Shown: positions 51,672-60,625 of the stretch, one piece after another
Numbering within the stretch: the stretch's first letter is position 1
Layout of the letters: every line of letters starts with the position of its first letter
Assembly (NCBI RefSeq): GCF_023016285.1
Contig: NZ_CP095413.1
Span: 5,532,501-5,596,500, forward strand
Reading direction: 5' to 3'
DNA length: 64,000 bases
Source: Muricauda sp. SCSIO 64092
GTDB lineage: Bacteria > Bacteroidota > Bacteroidia > Flavobacteriales > Flavobacteriaceae
Notes under the pieces: generated by a model
Told to the model about the DNA's origin: nothing
What the model saw: the letters and a program-made list of their open reading frames with translations, nothing else
Database searches by the model: none
Translations under genes and position numbers: made by a program

Positions 51672-52268
51672 ATGCAAAGACCCAATTTTGAGGACATAAA
51701 AACCGGAGAGGAATTTAATCAATGGTATTGGTTAAAAGTGGAAATGGTTGAAATCTGTAAACGTTCCGGATTGCCCACTATAGGCAGAAAGTTTGACCTA
51801 CGCGATAGAATTATGTATGCATTGGACCATAATGGGAACTTAAAACCCGAACCAAAAAAGCAGAAAACCAAATCAAAATTCAATTGGGCCAAATCTGAGT
51901 TATCCCTTGAAACCATAATCACCGACAATGTGTCCTTTGGACCAAATTTCAGGCGATTTATGAAGAGTAGGATTGGAAGTAAGTTTTCCTGTCATAGCGA
52001 TTTTATGGACTGGATGAAGTCCAATGAAGGAAAAACACTGGCCGATGCTGTTAAAAAATGGCACGAACTCGAAGAAAGAAAAACGGACCCGAATTTCAAA
52101 AGGACAATTGCCGACAACAATATGTTCGCCCAATATACACGTGATTTTCTTGAGGATAATAAAAACAGAACTTTAAAGGACGCTAAAAAATATTGGAACT
52201 TGAAAAAACAATTGCCCACAAATGATGGATTTGTGAGATATGAAAGCGCCGATTTAAACCTTGGGTAA
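51672..52268 (+). CDS. SAP-domain, DUF6434-type protein
   Basis: 198 residues. A SAP-like helix-extended loop-helix is near 15-55 (WYWLKVEMVEICKRSGLPTIGRKFDLRDRIMYAL). The next ~60 residues match the DUF6434 pattern (FNWAKSELSLETIITDNVSFGPNFRRFMKSRIGSKFSCHSDFMDWMKSNEGKTLADAVKKWHEL). The end resembles a second half-repeat (NNMFAQYTRDFLEDNKNRTLKDAKKYW). SAP domains often bind DNA, but the role here is unknown. Confidence 0.8.
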   Translation: MQRPNFEDIKTGEEFNQWYWLKVEMVEICKRSGLPTIGRKFDLRDRIMYALDHNGNLKPEPKKQKTKSKFNWAKSELSLETIITDNVSFGPNFRRFMKSRIGSKFSCHSDFMDWMKSNEGKTLADAVKKWHELEERKTDPNFKRTIADNNMFAQYTRDFLEDNKNRTLKDAKKYWNLKKQLPTNDGFVRYESADLNLG

Positions 52269-52537
52269 GAAAAAATAACCCCGCATAACAAAGGCCATAA
52301 TCCTTTGCTTCCTCTTTCTAGAATTCATTTTTAGTTAAATTGAATCGAAAATCAAAAGGCCCAAAAATGTCAAAAGTATCCTCCCCTCCCCCTTTTACTT
52401 ACCCGGGGTCCTTGCTTACATTAACTCATTAGACGTAGACTGTTGGTATGTATTGGGAAAAAGGGAGCGTATACCTAAAGTGGCAATCAACTGTAACAAA
52501 ATGCGGTCTGGTTCTTCATACTTCTTTAAATCAAAAA

Positions 52538-53236
52538 ATGAAAATGAAAGACAGGAAAAAAATAGCAAGGACAGCCGGTTTCTTTTACCTATTGGTCGTG
52601 ATTTTCAGCTTTCTCACCATGGCAATTATTCCCTCTAAAATTGTTGTGTGGGATGATCATGCAGCAACTATGGGCAACCTTATCGCATACGAACCATTAT
52701 TTAGGTTTGGGATCGTTGCCGGAATTTTGGTTCATTTAAGCTATACCTTATTGCCACTAACGTTATATAGGCTATTGCATCATATCCATAAAAACTATGC
52801 AACCTTAATGGTGGTATTTGCCCTAATAAGTGTGCCAATATCATACACCTTGCTATTGGATCAATTTGAAATTATCGAATTGCTAAAAGAGTATAGTTCA
52901 TTTGGAGCAGCTGAAAAGGAACAAGCCGGCTTACAGGTGCTAACAATGTATGATAATCTTTATGATGGTTTTTTCCTATGTCAGGTGTTTTGGGGACTTT
53001 GGTTGTTACCCTTTGGTTACCTGGTCTTTAAATCTGGGTTTTTGCCTAAAACATTAGGTATTTTTTTAATGCTCGGTTGTGCTGCTTATCTGACCAATGT
53101 TTTTGGACGAATTCTTTTCCCAAACTTTTCGGATTACATTAGTACACGCCTGCTTATTTTACCGGCTACGATTGGAGAAATAGGAATTTGTCTGTGGTTG
53201 TTGATCATTGGGACAAAGGAAAATATCAAATTCTGA
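52538..53236 (+). CDS. DUF4386-family membrane protein
   Basis: 232 residues from ATG 52538 (MKMKDRKKIARTAGFFYLLVVIFSF); the frame is open upstream to 52448 but that part is unlike the family. Six helices are predicted. Family landmarks include ARTAGFFYLLVVI, PLTLYRLLHHIHKNYATLMVVFALISVPI and LPFGYLVFKSGFLPKTLGIFLMLGCAAYL. The function is not known. Confidence 0.85.
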   Translation: MKMKDRKKIARTAGFFYLLVVIFSFLTMAIIPSKIVVWDDHAATMGNLIAYEPLFRFGIVAGILVHLSYTLLPLTLYRLLHHIHKNYATLMVVFALISVPISYTLLLDQFEIIELLKEYSSFGAAEKEQAGLQVLTMYDNLYDGFFLCQVFWGLWLLPFGYLVFKSGFLPKTLGIFLMLGCAAYLTNVFGRILFPNFSDYISTRLLILPATIGEIGICLWLLIIGTKENIKF

Positions 53237-53371
53237 CGATCCGGGTACCCTATCCCAAAAAGAACGAATGCCACGAGGTGTATCGCCATTGTGGCATTTT
53301 CCATACATAGCCTACTTCGACTAACGGGATACAGGTAACGCATCATGGGCCCGGAATTTCCTGTAATCAAT

Positions 53372-53393
53372 TATCTTTATTGTCCGACGGACA
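53372..53393. promoter_or_regulatory. promoter-like box and palindrome before the DUF1349 gene
   Basis: TATCTTTA (53372-53379) resembles a -7 element and is followed at once by the perfect palindrome TGTCCG-A-CGGACA (53381-53393), about 77 bp before ATG 53470. Confidence 0.4.
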
Positions 53394-53469
53394 TTTTCCA
53401 CAGGTTTGCTTTCAACCTACAGCCTTGGATTGTTCGTAAGGGGAAACATATTGGAAAAACCCGGACCAA

Positions 53470-54189
53470 ATGCCGTTGATCATTCGAAACTTTACTTCGC
53501 TCCTTATTGTCCTTTCCTTGCTGCCAATAGGGTGTGATAACAGCAGGAATGTAAAATCAACAGGGATAGCGCCTATGCAGAACAATAGTTTTGAATACCT
53601 TACCACTGAAAATTTGGGGGATTTCAAGTGGCTCAACGAACCCAGATCTTTTGAACTAAACAATGGGATTTTAAAGGTCATCGCTGAAAAGGAAACCGAT
53701 TTCTTTAATAATCCGGAAGACCACAAGAAGACCGCTACCGCACCAATGTTATATAAGGAACTAAAAGGTGACTTTGTGGCAAAAGCATTGGTAAGACCTG
53801 ATTTTTCTTCATTGTGGAATGCGGTAGCACTTATGGTTCATATAGATAACGATAACTGGATAAAGTTCGCTTTTGAAAACTCCGATGCCACAGGAAGAAG
53901 CATTGTTTCCGTGGTTACCAAAAAGACTTCGGATGATGCCAATGGCGTAATCTTAAAAGACCAGGACCAAATCTGGTTAAAATTGGTTCGAAAAGACAAC
54001 AATTACTCCATGCTTTGGTCAAAGAATGGAAAAGAGTATAAAATGACACGATTAAGTACCCTGCCAAAGGTTGATTCTGTTAAGATGGGAATAGAAGTCC
54101 AAAGTCCTGTGGGAGCATCTGCAACGCATGAAATTGTCTATTTTGAGATTGAAAAAACTACGGTCAAGGATTTAAGAAAAGGAGAATGA
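53470..54189 (+). CDS. DUF1349-family (concanavalin-like) lipoprotein
   Basis: 239 residues with a lipobox in VLSLLPIGC (Cys18). The jelly-roll domain shows FKWLNEPRSFELNNGILKVIAEKETDFFNN, KGDFVAKALVRPDFSSLWNAVALMVHIDNDNWIKFAFE and YSMLWSKNGKEYKMTRLSTL, as in DUF1349 proteins. These are thought to bind carbohydrate. It would be anchored in the periplasm or on the surface. Confidence 0.84.
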   Translation: MPLIIRNFTSLLIVLSLLPIGCDNSRNVKSTGIAPMQNNSFEYLTTENLGDFKWLNEPRSFELNNGILKVIAEKETDFFNNPEDHKKTATAPMLYKELKGDFVAKALVRPDFSSLWNAVALMVHIDNDNWIKFAFENSDATGRSIVSVVTKKTSDDANGVILKDQDQIWLKLVRKDNNYSMLWSKNGKEYKMTRLSTLPKVDSVKMGIEVQSPVGASATHEIVYFEIEKTTVKDLRKGE

Positions 54190-54280
54190 AAACTGCCAAT
54201 AACCCCGTATATGATGATTGCGTCCGGCAAAAGCTGGTCATGCCACCTATATGAAACTGTTGGTCGTAATATAAACAACT

Positions 54281-55189
54281 ATGAAGGAAATCATACGAAC
54301 ACCCGAAAGTAGATTTGAAAATTTGGAAGATTACGATTTCCAAAGCAAATACGTAGACGTGGAAAAAGGTTTACGATTACATTATATTGAGGAAGGCAGT
54401 GGCAACCAACCAACAGTTTTACTGCTTCATGGCGAACCAAGTTGGTCGTATTTGTATCGTAAAATGATTCCTATACTTTCGAATAATTTTAGGGTCATAG
54501 CCCCTGACTTAATTGGGTTTGGGAAATCGGACAAATTCGCGGACAAAAAAGAGTATTCCTATCAGAAGCATATCGACTGGATGTCAACGTTCATTGAGAA
54601 ATTAAACCTTAACAATATCATCCTCTTTTGTCAAGACTGGGGAGGGTTGATCGGATTGCGAATTGTAACGGAAATGAGCGATAGATTTGATATGGTCGTG
54701 GCTTCGAACACCACTTTACCGACTGGCAAAACACCCATGCCCGAAAGTTTTTTAAAATGGAGGGCGTACTCCCAGCACTCCCCTGGATTCAACATTGGTA
54801 AAGTATTGGATATGGGGACCGTTCAACCATTATCCGAAAGCGTATACAAAGCCTACAACGCGCCATTCCCTTCCGAAGAACATAAGGCCGGGGCACGGAT
54901 TTTTCCAACTTTGGTTCCCATAGAAGAAGATGACCCTGAATCCCTAAAAAATCTTGAAGCATGGGAGAAATTAAAATCTTGGAACAAACCATTCCTCACC
55001 ATCTTTGGAGACGAAGACAATATCATGCTTGGAGCTGAAAAAGCATTTCAAAAATTGGTTCCGGGTGCAAAAGGACAACAGCATACAATTCTTAATGCCG
55101 GACATTTTATCCAGGAAGAGAAAGGGGAAAAGCTTGCTGATCTGATCATCGAATTCCACAAAAAAAATACTACGGCCAACAATGCATAA
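54281..55189 (+). CDS. haloalkane dehalogenase-like alpha/beta-hydrolase
   Basis: 302 residues, cytosolic. Motifs follow the haloalkane dehalogenase subfamily I pattern: LLLHGEPSWSYLYRKMIP (Glu52 beside the oxyanion hole), LFCQDWGGLIGLRI (nucleophile Asp119 with halide-binding Trp120), IFGDEDNIMLG (acid near 244-246) and LNAGHFIQEEKGEKL (base His275). An aspartate nucleophile followed by Trp distinguishes these enzymes from esterases and epoxide hydrolases. The likely reaction is hydrolysis of a carbon-halogen bond to an alcohol. Marine sources of brominated or chlorinated compounds would fit. It is a single gene. Confidence 0.88.
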   Translation: MKEIIRTPESRFENLEDYDFQSKYVDVEKGLRLHYIEEGSGNQPTVLLLHGEPSWSYLYRKMIPILSNNFRVIAPDLIGFGKSDKFADKKEYSYQKHIDWMSTFIEKLNLNNIILFCQDWGGLIGLRIVTEMSDRFDMVVASNTTLPTGKTPMPESFLKWRAYSQHSPGFNIGKVLDMGTVQPLSESVYKAYNAPFPSEEHKAGARIFPTLVPIEEDDPESLKNLEAWEKLKSWNKPFLTIFGDEDNIMLGAEKAFQKLVPGAKGQQHTILNAGHFIQEEKGEKLADLIIEFHKKNTTANNA

Positions 55190-55306
55190 CCGCACACACC
55201 AAATACAATCGGTTTTTAGACAGCCCTTGCTTGAGGATAGTGCCTGACCTAAAATCACCTAACTTCCCATGATATATGGACGTTGTGTACCATCGGAACA
55301 AATCGA

Positions 55307-56053
55307 ATGAACTATCAGGAAAAACATAGCAAAGGATTTATTGCCAACTTTATAAAGAGCTTTTGGGAATTTGAAAGTTCAAAGGAAGAGTGCCATTATG
55401 AAATCCTGCCCGATGGGTGTTTTGACCTGATTTTTGAAATCCGAAACAAGCAGATTTTAAGTGTTTCGCTAACAGGGGTTTGGACGGAACAAATCCAAAT
55501 CTCGATACCTAAAAACACAAAACTGATGGGTATTCGCTTCAAACTGATTTCCGCCGAATTTATTTTCAAACAATCCCTCAGGGAACTAAAAAACACGGAA
55601 ACGAAACTCCCAACAACATTTTGGGGCGGTGAAAATCTTAACGTTCAAGACTTTGGAGTATTTACCGATTCCATCACCGAAAAATTACAATTCGGGCTCC
55701 AAAACCTTAAGGAAATAGACCACAGAAAATTTGAGTTGTTCAGGATACTTTACGAACGAAAAGGTGGGATTACCGTCAAAGAACTTTCAGAAAGCATTTT
55801 TTGGAGCAGTCGGCAAATCAATAGGTATTTCAACAATCGTTTTGGTTTTTCACTAAAAACATTCTGCAACATTTTAAAGTGTCATTCTTCCCTTAACCAT
55901 ATTGCAAAAGGCAAACTTTTTCCAGAGCTCGACTATTATGACCAAGCACATTTTATTAAGCAAATAAAGCAGATTACAGGTGCTACACCGAACACTTTAT
56001 ACGCGAACAAAAACGACCGATTTTTACAATTGACCACGATTAAGGCAACTTAA
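55307..56053 (+). CDS. AraC-type regulator with DUF6597-like N-terminal domain
   Basis: 248 residues from ATG 55307. The N-terminal half (FIKSFWEFESSKEECHYEILPDGCFDLIFEI, LMGIRFKLISAEFIF) matches the DUF6597 sensing domain. The C-terminal half has VKELSESIFWSSRQINRYFNNRFGFSLKTFCNILK and YYDQAHFIKQIKQITGATPNTLY. The VOC gene starts 29 bp downstream, so the two probably form one unit. Confidence 0.86.
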   Translation: MNYQEKHSKGFIANFIKSFWEFESSKEECHYEILPDGCFDLIFEIRNKQILSVSLTGVWTEQIQISIPKNTKLMGIRFKLISAEFIFKQSLRELKNTETKLPTTFWGGENLNVQDFGVFTDSITEKLQFGLQNLKEIDHRKFELFRILYERKGGITVKELSESIFWSSRQINRYFNNRFGFSLKTFCNILKCHSSLNHIAKGKLFPELDYYDQAHFIKQIKQITGATPNTLYANKNDRFLQLTTIKAT

Positions 56054-56082
56054 ATTTGGGCTTTCACAAAACCGGAAGGAAA

Positions 56083-56508
56083 ATGAAAGCAAACAAATTA
56101 ACACCCAACCTGGAAGTAACGAACATTAGGGAAACGATAGCATTTTATCAGTCTGTTTTGGGCTTTTCACTGGTAATGGCCGTACCTGAAACACAGGATG
56201 GAATTGAACAAACACTGGCAGAGGCCAAGGAGTATGTTTATGCTTTGGTGCGTAAGGACAGTGTGGAAATGATGTTCCAACGAACCGACAGTTTCAAGGA
56301 AGACGTACCACTTGCAAAAGACCTTTCCATGGGTGCAAGTGTTTCATTTTATATGGAAATTGACGGACTTGACAGATTCTATGAACAAATAAAAGGTAGA
56401 GGGTTACACCCTACGGAACTAAAAACGGCCTGGTATGGGATGCGGGAATTCTATCTTACGGACAACAATGGCTATATCCTCGGCTTTGCCGAAAAAAGTG
56501 CGGAATGA
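56083..56508 (+). CDS. VOC-superfamily (glyoxalase/bleomycin-resistance-like) protein
   Basis: 141 residues from ATG 56083 (MKANKLTPNLEVTNIRETIAFYQ). Two beta-alpha-beta-beta-beta units are seen: NLEVTNIRETIAFYQSVLGFSLVMAV and SVSFYMEIDGLDRFYEQIKGRGLHPTELKTAWYGMREFYLTDNNGYILGFAE. The metal ligands of glyoxalase I are not all present, so it may bind a toxic compound instead of converting it. It lies directly after an AraC-type gene. Confidence 0.88.
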   Translation: MKANKLTPNLEVTNIRETIAFYQSVLGFSLVMAVPETQDGIEQTLAEAKEYVYALVRKDSVEMMFQRTDSFKEDVPLAKDLSMGASVSFYMEIDGLDRFYEQIKGRGLHPTELKTAWYGMREFYLTDNNGYILGFAEKSAE

Positions 56509-56564
56509 TCAACTTTGAAAAATAGGCCCTTAGCACCCATGCGGGCTACAATACAGCTTTGTCC

Positions 56565-56625
56565 TTGAACCCAAAACAAAATTCCTAATTTTAAACGCCT
56601 CGGTTTCGCAATTGAAAAATCTTTG
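56565..56625 (+). promoter_or_regulatory. promoter with dispersed leader element, copy B
   Basis: TTG (56565-56567), 18 nt, TAATTTTA (56586-56593). The following bases (AAACG...TTTCGCAATTGAAAAATC) match copy A at 35485 closely. It lies before the gene starting at 56679. Confidence 0.55.
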
Positions 56626-56678
56626 GATTTCCCAAGTCGAGACCATAGTTTGTACTTGGAATATGTTATGGATACCAC

Positions 56679-57575
56679 ATGAAGCTATCAAAAGATAACT
56701 ATTTAAAAGCAAGGGATTTTATATTGACAAATGCCAGAATGATAGAAAGGCGTTTGTTTCATTTTCACTTTGAAAACGATGGGCCGGAAGGCGTTTTTCA
56801 TGCGGTTTATGCCTATCGAAACCCGGACGGCGGCTTTGGACATGGAATGGAACCGGATACGGCCTCACCTGAAAGTCAACCATTATTCAGCATTATGGCC
56901 CTTGAAACACTGGACGAAGTTGACTACTTGACCAAAGAAATCATTCTAAATGATTTTATGCCCTATTTTAAAAGCATAACCACCGAAAAAGGAGGAATAC
57001 CTTGGATGTTAAGACCCAAAAGCAGCTATCCATGCGAAGAACACTTCAAGACCGTTAAAGAATGGGCCGCTTTGAGCACCACTGCACCTTTATTGGGAAT
57101 TCTGGAAAAATATAAAATCGATATTCCCTGGAAGCAAAAAGCAGAACAGTTTGTTTGGAGCGAATTTGACCGAATAAAGGAAAAGCATGTGTTTTGTTAT
57201 CTATGTGTCCCCAGATGGCTCACATTTTTAAAGTATACCAAAAGTCAGGAAAAGGCCCAGGGAACAATCAAAAATCTTAAGAATTGGATATTGACCGACG
57301 GAGTGATTTGCAAGGATACATCAGATACTGGTTGGGGGCTTTATGGAAAGCCCCATAGCCTAAATTATGCAACTTCCCCCCAAAGCATCCTACATTCGTT
57401 ATTTACCGAAGAAACCATTGAATCTGACTTAAACGAATTGATCAATAAACAGCAAGAGGATGGAAGATGGGATACATGGTACGGCATTAGTGATGGAACA
57501 AAGTTGGAATGGGCAGGAATCCAAACCCTATGGACTTTAAAAACCCTAAAAAATTACAATAGAATAGAAAAATAA
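56679..57575 (+). CDS. prenyltransferase/squalene-oxidase-type repeat protein
   Basis: 298 residues, all helical. Repeat-like signatures occur near the start (VFHAVYAYRNPDGGFGHGMEPDTASPESQPLFSIMALETL) and near the end (LINKQQEDGRWDTWYGISDGTKLEWAGIQTLWTLKTL), as in alpha/alpha-toroid proteins with QW-like motifs. A DxDD protonation motif is not present, so terpene cyclase activity is unlikely. The role is unknown. Confidence 0.78.
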   Translation: MKLSKDNYLKARDFILTNARMIERRLFHFHFENDGPEGVFHAVYAYRNPDGGFGHGMEPDTASPESQPLFSIMALETLDEVDYLTKEIILNDFMPYFKSITTEKGGIPWMLRPKSSYPCEEHFKTVKEWAALSTTAPLLGILEKYKIDIPWKQKAEQFVWSEFDRIKEKHVFCYLCVPRWLTFLKYTKSQEKAQGTIKNLKNWILTDGVICKDTSDTGWGLYGKPHSLNYATSPQSILHSLFTEETIESDLNELINKQQEDGRWDTWYGISDGTKLEWAGIQTLWTLKTLKNYNRIEK

Positions 57576-57638
57576 ACCGAACACGATAATTGAAAACATA
57601 CCATAGCCGGGACCCTTACCTTTAAGCCGACAAGAACC

Positions 57639-58445
57639 ATGGAAACCAAATATGATAAAATAGGAATTGCGTACAATGTCACCCGAAAAGCCGACCCACA
57701 GATAGCCGAACAACTGCTAAAACACTTACGGCCGAAATCGGAAGGAATATATTTGGATATCGGTTGTGGGACGGGAAACTACACCATCGAATTTCAAAAA
57801 AGAGGACTTCAATTTATCGGAATTGACCCTTCAACGGAAATGCTCGAAAAAGCACGACAAAAGAATAAAAACATGGATTGGCGAATGGGTGCTGCGGAAA
57901 GCATTGAACTTTTGGACAACGCCGTTGATGGTATTGTGGGAAGTTTGACCATTCACCATTGGACCGATTTGGATAAAGGCTTTTCAGAGCTTCACCGTGT
58001 GGTAAAACCAAATGGCAACATTGTGATTTTCACATCGACTCCCAAACAAATGAAAGGCTATTGGCTCAATCACTATTTTCCTAAAATGTTGGCGGACTCC
58101 ATAGCGCAAATGCCAAGTCTATTGCGCATAAAAAATGCCATGCGGAATGGCGGAATTGAAATTTCCGGAATAGACACCTATTTTATCCAACCTGATCTAC
58201 AGGATAAATTTCTATACTGCGGCAAACATAACCCAGAGCTGTATTTTGACGAGCGGATTAGAAATGGGATTTCTTCCTTCTCATCTTTGGCAAATCAAAT
58301 CGAGGTCCAACAGGGACTGTCCAAACTCAAAACCGATATGGACAGCGGAGAAATCAAGGCAATAATTGACTCTTACAGCAATAATTTGGGAGATTATGTG
58401 TACATCATTGGAAAAAAGCCAGCAGCGAACAAGGTGTATACGTGA
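57639..58445 (+). CDS. class I SAM-dependent methyltransferase
   Basis: 268 residues. Motif I is YLDIGCGTGNYTIEF; the ribose-binding acid is in FIGIDPSTEMLEKA; motif II is GAAESIELLDNAVDGIVGSLTIHHW; motif III is LHRVVKPNGNIVIFTSTPKQ. The layout is that of UbiE/Methyltransf_11 enzymes acting on small molecules. The substrate is not known. It follows the preceding gene by 63 bp. Confidence 0.9.
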   Translation: METKYDKIGIAYNVTRKADPQIAEQLLKHLRPKSEGIYLDIGCGTGNYTIEFQKRGLQFIGIDPSTEMLEKARQKNKNMDWRMGAAESIELLDNAVDGIVGSLTIHHWTDLDKGFSELHRVVKPNGNIVIFTSTPKQMKGYWLNHYFPKMLADSIAQMPSLLRIKNAMRNGGIEISGIDTYFIQPDLQDKFLYCGKHNPELYFDERIRNGISSFSSLANQIEVQQGLSKLKTDMDSGEIKAIIDSYSNNLGDYVYIIGKKPAANKVYT

Positions 58446-58945
58446 TAGCGGTCTAGGTAATAAAGCGAAAATGGAACCGTAAAAACCCATACCTAGGGGT
58501 TGGGACCCTTGGTAACAATTTAATAACACTAATCCGCATGTTAAAAACGATGTATTTTCCTACAAAATGAGTAACTTCATGCAAGCTAGGTACTTACCCA
58601 TAAAAGTTTGGACTTTCATCATAAACAAAGTGGAAAAATTCAACCTGGCTTCCTTAGAAGTTGGCTAATTTCTTAAAATTAAAAGCTATGAAATAGGACA
58701 AATGGAAAAGGAAATCTTTCATAAGTTAACGGGTAGAAAGTAGTATCCATCAAAAAAGTCCAACCTAGACCAACCGGAACACCATTGTTCAAAGGGTATT
58801 GAAAAATAACAAACGGACAACAATGGGAATAATTGGGCCTTCCCTTTGAGTAGAAGACAAAATTCCTAACTTTAAAACGGCCCGATTCCTTAGCTTGAAT
58901 TCTCGCGGGTAAGTTCCAAGCCGGAATCCTGGTCCAAATTGTTGT
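58446..58945. other. 500-bp intergenic stretch with a promoter
   Basis: The last 100 bp hold the crp-like gene promoter. In the first 400 bp I find only a 33-codon ORF (58567-58668) followed by short broken frames, which may be gene debris, and no convincing RNA structure. Confidence 0.4.
58845..58895 (+). promoter_or_regulatory. promoter with dispersed leader element, copy C
   Basis: TTTG (58845-58848), 18 nt, TAACTTTA (58867-58874). AAAATTCCTAACTTTAAAACG matches copy B almost base for base around the -7 box. It precedes the Crp-family gene at 58946. Confidence 0.6.
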
Positions 58946-59545
58946 ATGACATCGTTAAAACAAAAAGTGCATCCCTTTAAAAAGTACATCTTAACGTATC
59001 AATCCCTAAACCTGGAAGAATGGGAGCAAATTGAGCGTTGCCTTAGTCGAAAAGAATATGCTAAAGGCGAAGTGATTCTGGCCAGTGGTAAAATATGTAG
59101 AAAACTATATTTTCTGGAAGATGGTTTCTTGCGGTTTTACATTCTGAAAGATGGAGAAACAGTTTCCAAATTCTTTACGGAAGCGCCCTACTGTTTTACA
59201 TCACAGCGAAGTTTTGCGAATGGAATTCCCACGAATGATACGATTGAAGCCTTAAAAGATTCCATTATCTGGGAGATGGATAAAACGGATGCCTTTGACC
59301 TGTTGCGGATTCCGAATTGGAGTGAGTTTATACGAAAACTGATCCAAGAAGTCCAATACTTTACGGAACAAATCCTGGAAGAGACCCAAAATTATACTGC
59401 CGAAGAAAGGTACAACAGAATGCTGGAACAGAACAGTAGTATTTTGCTTCATGCCCCATTAAAGGATGTTGCCAGCTATCTAGGAATTGCTCCCCAATCC
59501 TTAAGTAGGATCAGAAAAAATATTGGCCAAGTAAACCGAAGTTAA
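58946..59545 (+). CDS. Crp/Fnr-family transcriptional regulator
   Basis: 199 residues. A cyclic-nucleotide-binding-like domain (about 20-120: CLSRKEYAKGEVILASGKICRKLYFLEDGFLRFYILKDGETVSKFF) leads through the dimer helix (RKLIQEVQYFTEQILEETQNYTAEERYNRML) to a short HTH (LKDVASYLGIAPQSLSRIRK). The phosphate-binding cassette of true CRP is not conserved, so cAMP binding is unlikely; such short regulators are common in Bacteroidota. It probably acts on the neighbouring SRPBCC gene 56 bp downstream (inference). Confidence 0.9.
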   Translation: MTSLKQKVHPFKKYILTYQSLNLEEWEQIERCLSRKEYAKGEVILASGKICRKLYFLEDGFLRFYILKDGETVSKFFTEAPYCFTSQRSFANGIPTNDTIEALKDSIIWEMDKTDAFDLLRIPNWSEFIRKLIQEVQYFTEQILEETQNYTAEERYNRMLEQNSSILLHAPLKDVASYLGIAPQSLSRIRKNIGQVNRS

Positions 59546-59601
59546 CATAGGTGCAGTGGATTTGAAGGGTTAGTCCGGAATTTTGGAAAAAAACAAATTC
59601 C

Positions 59602-60090
59602 ATGCGATTCATACCTTTCATTTTTATGGCGACCATTTTTACAACGCTCAAGGCCCAAGAGAAAGCACCTAGCAACAAACACTTCTGGTATACATTGGAA
59701 ACTACGGCCGCCCCAGATGTCATTTGGGAAATATGGACCGATGTTCCCAATTGGAAAAACTGGGACACGGGTTTAAAAGATGCCTCGATTAAAGGAGCGT
59801 TTGGTCTTGGAGCAAAAGGAACGATAACATCCCTGGAAGATCGCAGGTCCAAATTTAAGGTTGTGGCCTATGAAAAAGGCAGGTCATACACCTACAAAAC
59901 CAAACTGTCCCTTGGCAGTTTGTATGTAAAACGGTATCTGAAAACAGAAAATGGTACAACGACCTTCACCCACGAGGTTTGGTTCAAAGGGTTGACCAGC
60001 GGAGCCTTCGCCAATACATTTGGCGAAAAGTTCAGGAAAATGCTGCCCGATGTATTGCAAAACATCAAACATAGTGCAGAAAGCAAATAA
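59602..60090 (+). CDS. exported SRPBCC-family protein
   Basis: 162 residues with a signal peptide (MRFIPFIFMATIFTTLKAQ). The START-like fold is shown by FWYTLETTAAPDVIWEIWTDVPNWKNWDTGLKDASI, GTITSLEDRRSKFKVVAYEKGRSYTYKTKLSLGSLYVKRYL and TFTHEVWFKGLTSGAFANTFGEKF. Export is unusual for this mainly cytosolic fold and suggests a periplasmic ligand. It follows the Crp-type gene closely. Confidence 0.84.
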   Translation: MRFIPFIFMATIFTTLKAQEKAPSNKHFWYTLETTAAPDVIWEIWTDVPNWKNWDTGLKDASIKGAFGLGAKGTITSLEDRRSKFKVVAYEKGRSYTYKTKLSLGSLYVKRYLKTENGTTTFTHEVWFKGLTSGAFANTFGEKFRKMLPDVLQNIKHSAESK

Positions 60091-60134
60091 GGGCCGTACT
60101 CCCAATGGTATTTATCCCGAAATAAAAACCAGTA

Positions 60135-60527
60135 TTGACAGAATATTTTAAGATGATGATTGCAATGAAAATCATGTACGTTGCCAACGTAATTGTTGCT
60201 GGTGCAATTAGTATTACCAGTTTGTTTTATCCAAAAACTGCACAAAAGGCCGTTTTCACCGATGCTTTTGAATATTCAGAAAGTATTCGTTTAATTGGGG
60301 CACTTTGGCTTTCAATTTTTTTGCTGTCACTTGTAGGACTATGGTATCCCAAACAAATGAGTTTGGTATTTGTCTTTCAGTTGATCTATAAATCAAGTTG
60401 GCTATTGTTTGCGGCCGTTCCTGCCATGATTAATGCCCATCCATATCCAAAAGCAATGGCCACATTTTTTTTAGTTTGGGTCATTGTCCTCCCGTTTGTC
60501 ATCCCTTGGAAAGAAATGCTAAATTGA
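60135..60527 (+). CDS. small four-helix membrane protein of unknown function
   Basis: Up to 130 residues; TTG 60135 opens the frame, but ATG 60153 or 60168 (MKIMYVANVIVAGAISITSLFYP) is a likelier start. Four hydrophobic helices: MYVANVIVAGAISITSLF, LIGALWLSIFLLSLVGLWYP, LVFVFQLIYKSSWLLFAAVPAM and MATFFLVWVIVLPFVIPW. It resembles small DoxX/DUF-type membrane proteins but I cannot name a family. Confidence 0.68.
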   Translation: MTEYFKMMIAMKIMYVANVIVAGAISITSLFYPKTAQKAVFTDAFEYSESIRLIGALWLSIFLLSLVGLWYPKQMSLVFVFQLIYKSSWLLFAAVPAMINAHPYPKAMATFFLVWVIVLPFVIPWKEMLN

Positions 60528-60625
60528 GGAAGCAAAACAGGGTACACTATAATGGAAAACCGCACAAAGCGTTCTGACGACCAAACGCGGCCATGGTGTA
60601 TCATTTAAAAAACCGAAAAAGTACT

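Noticed and set aside
58567..58668. 33-codon ORF in the 500-bp gap before the Crp-type gene
   Set aside because: Too short and followed by broken frames; at most debris of an old gene.
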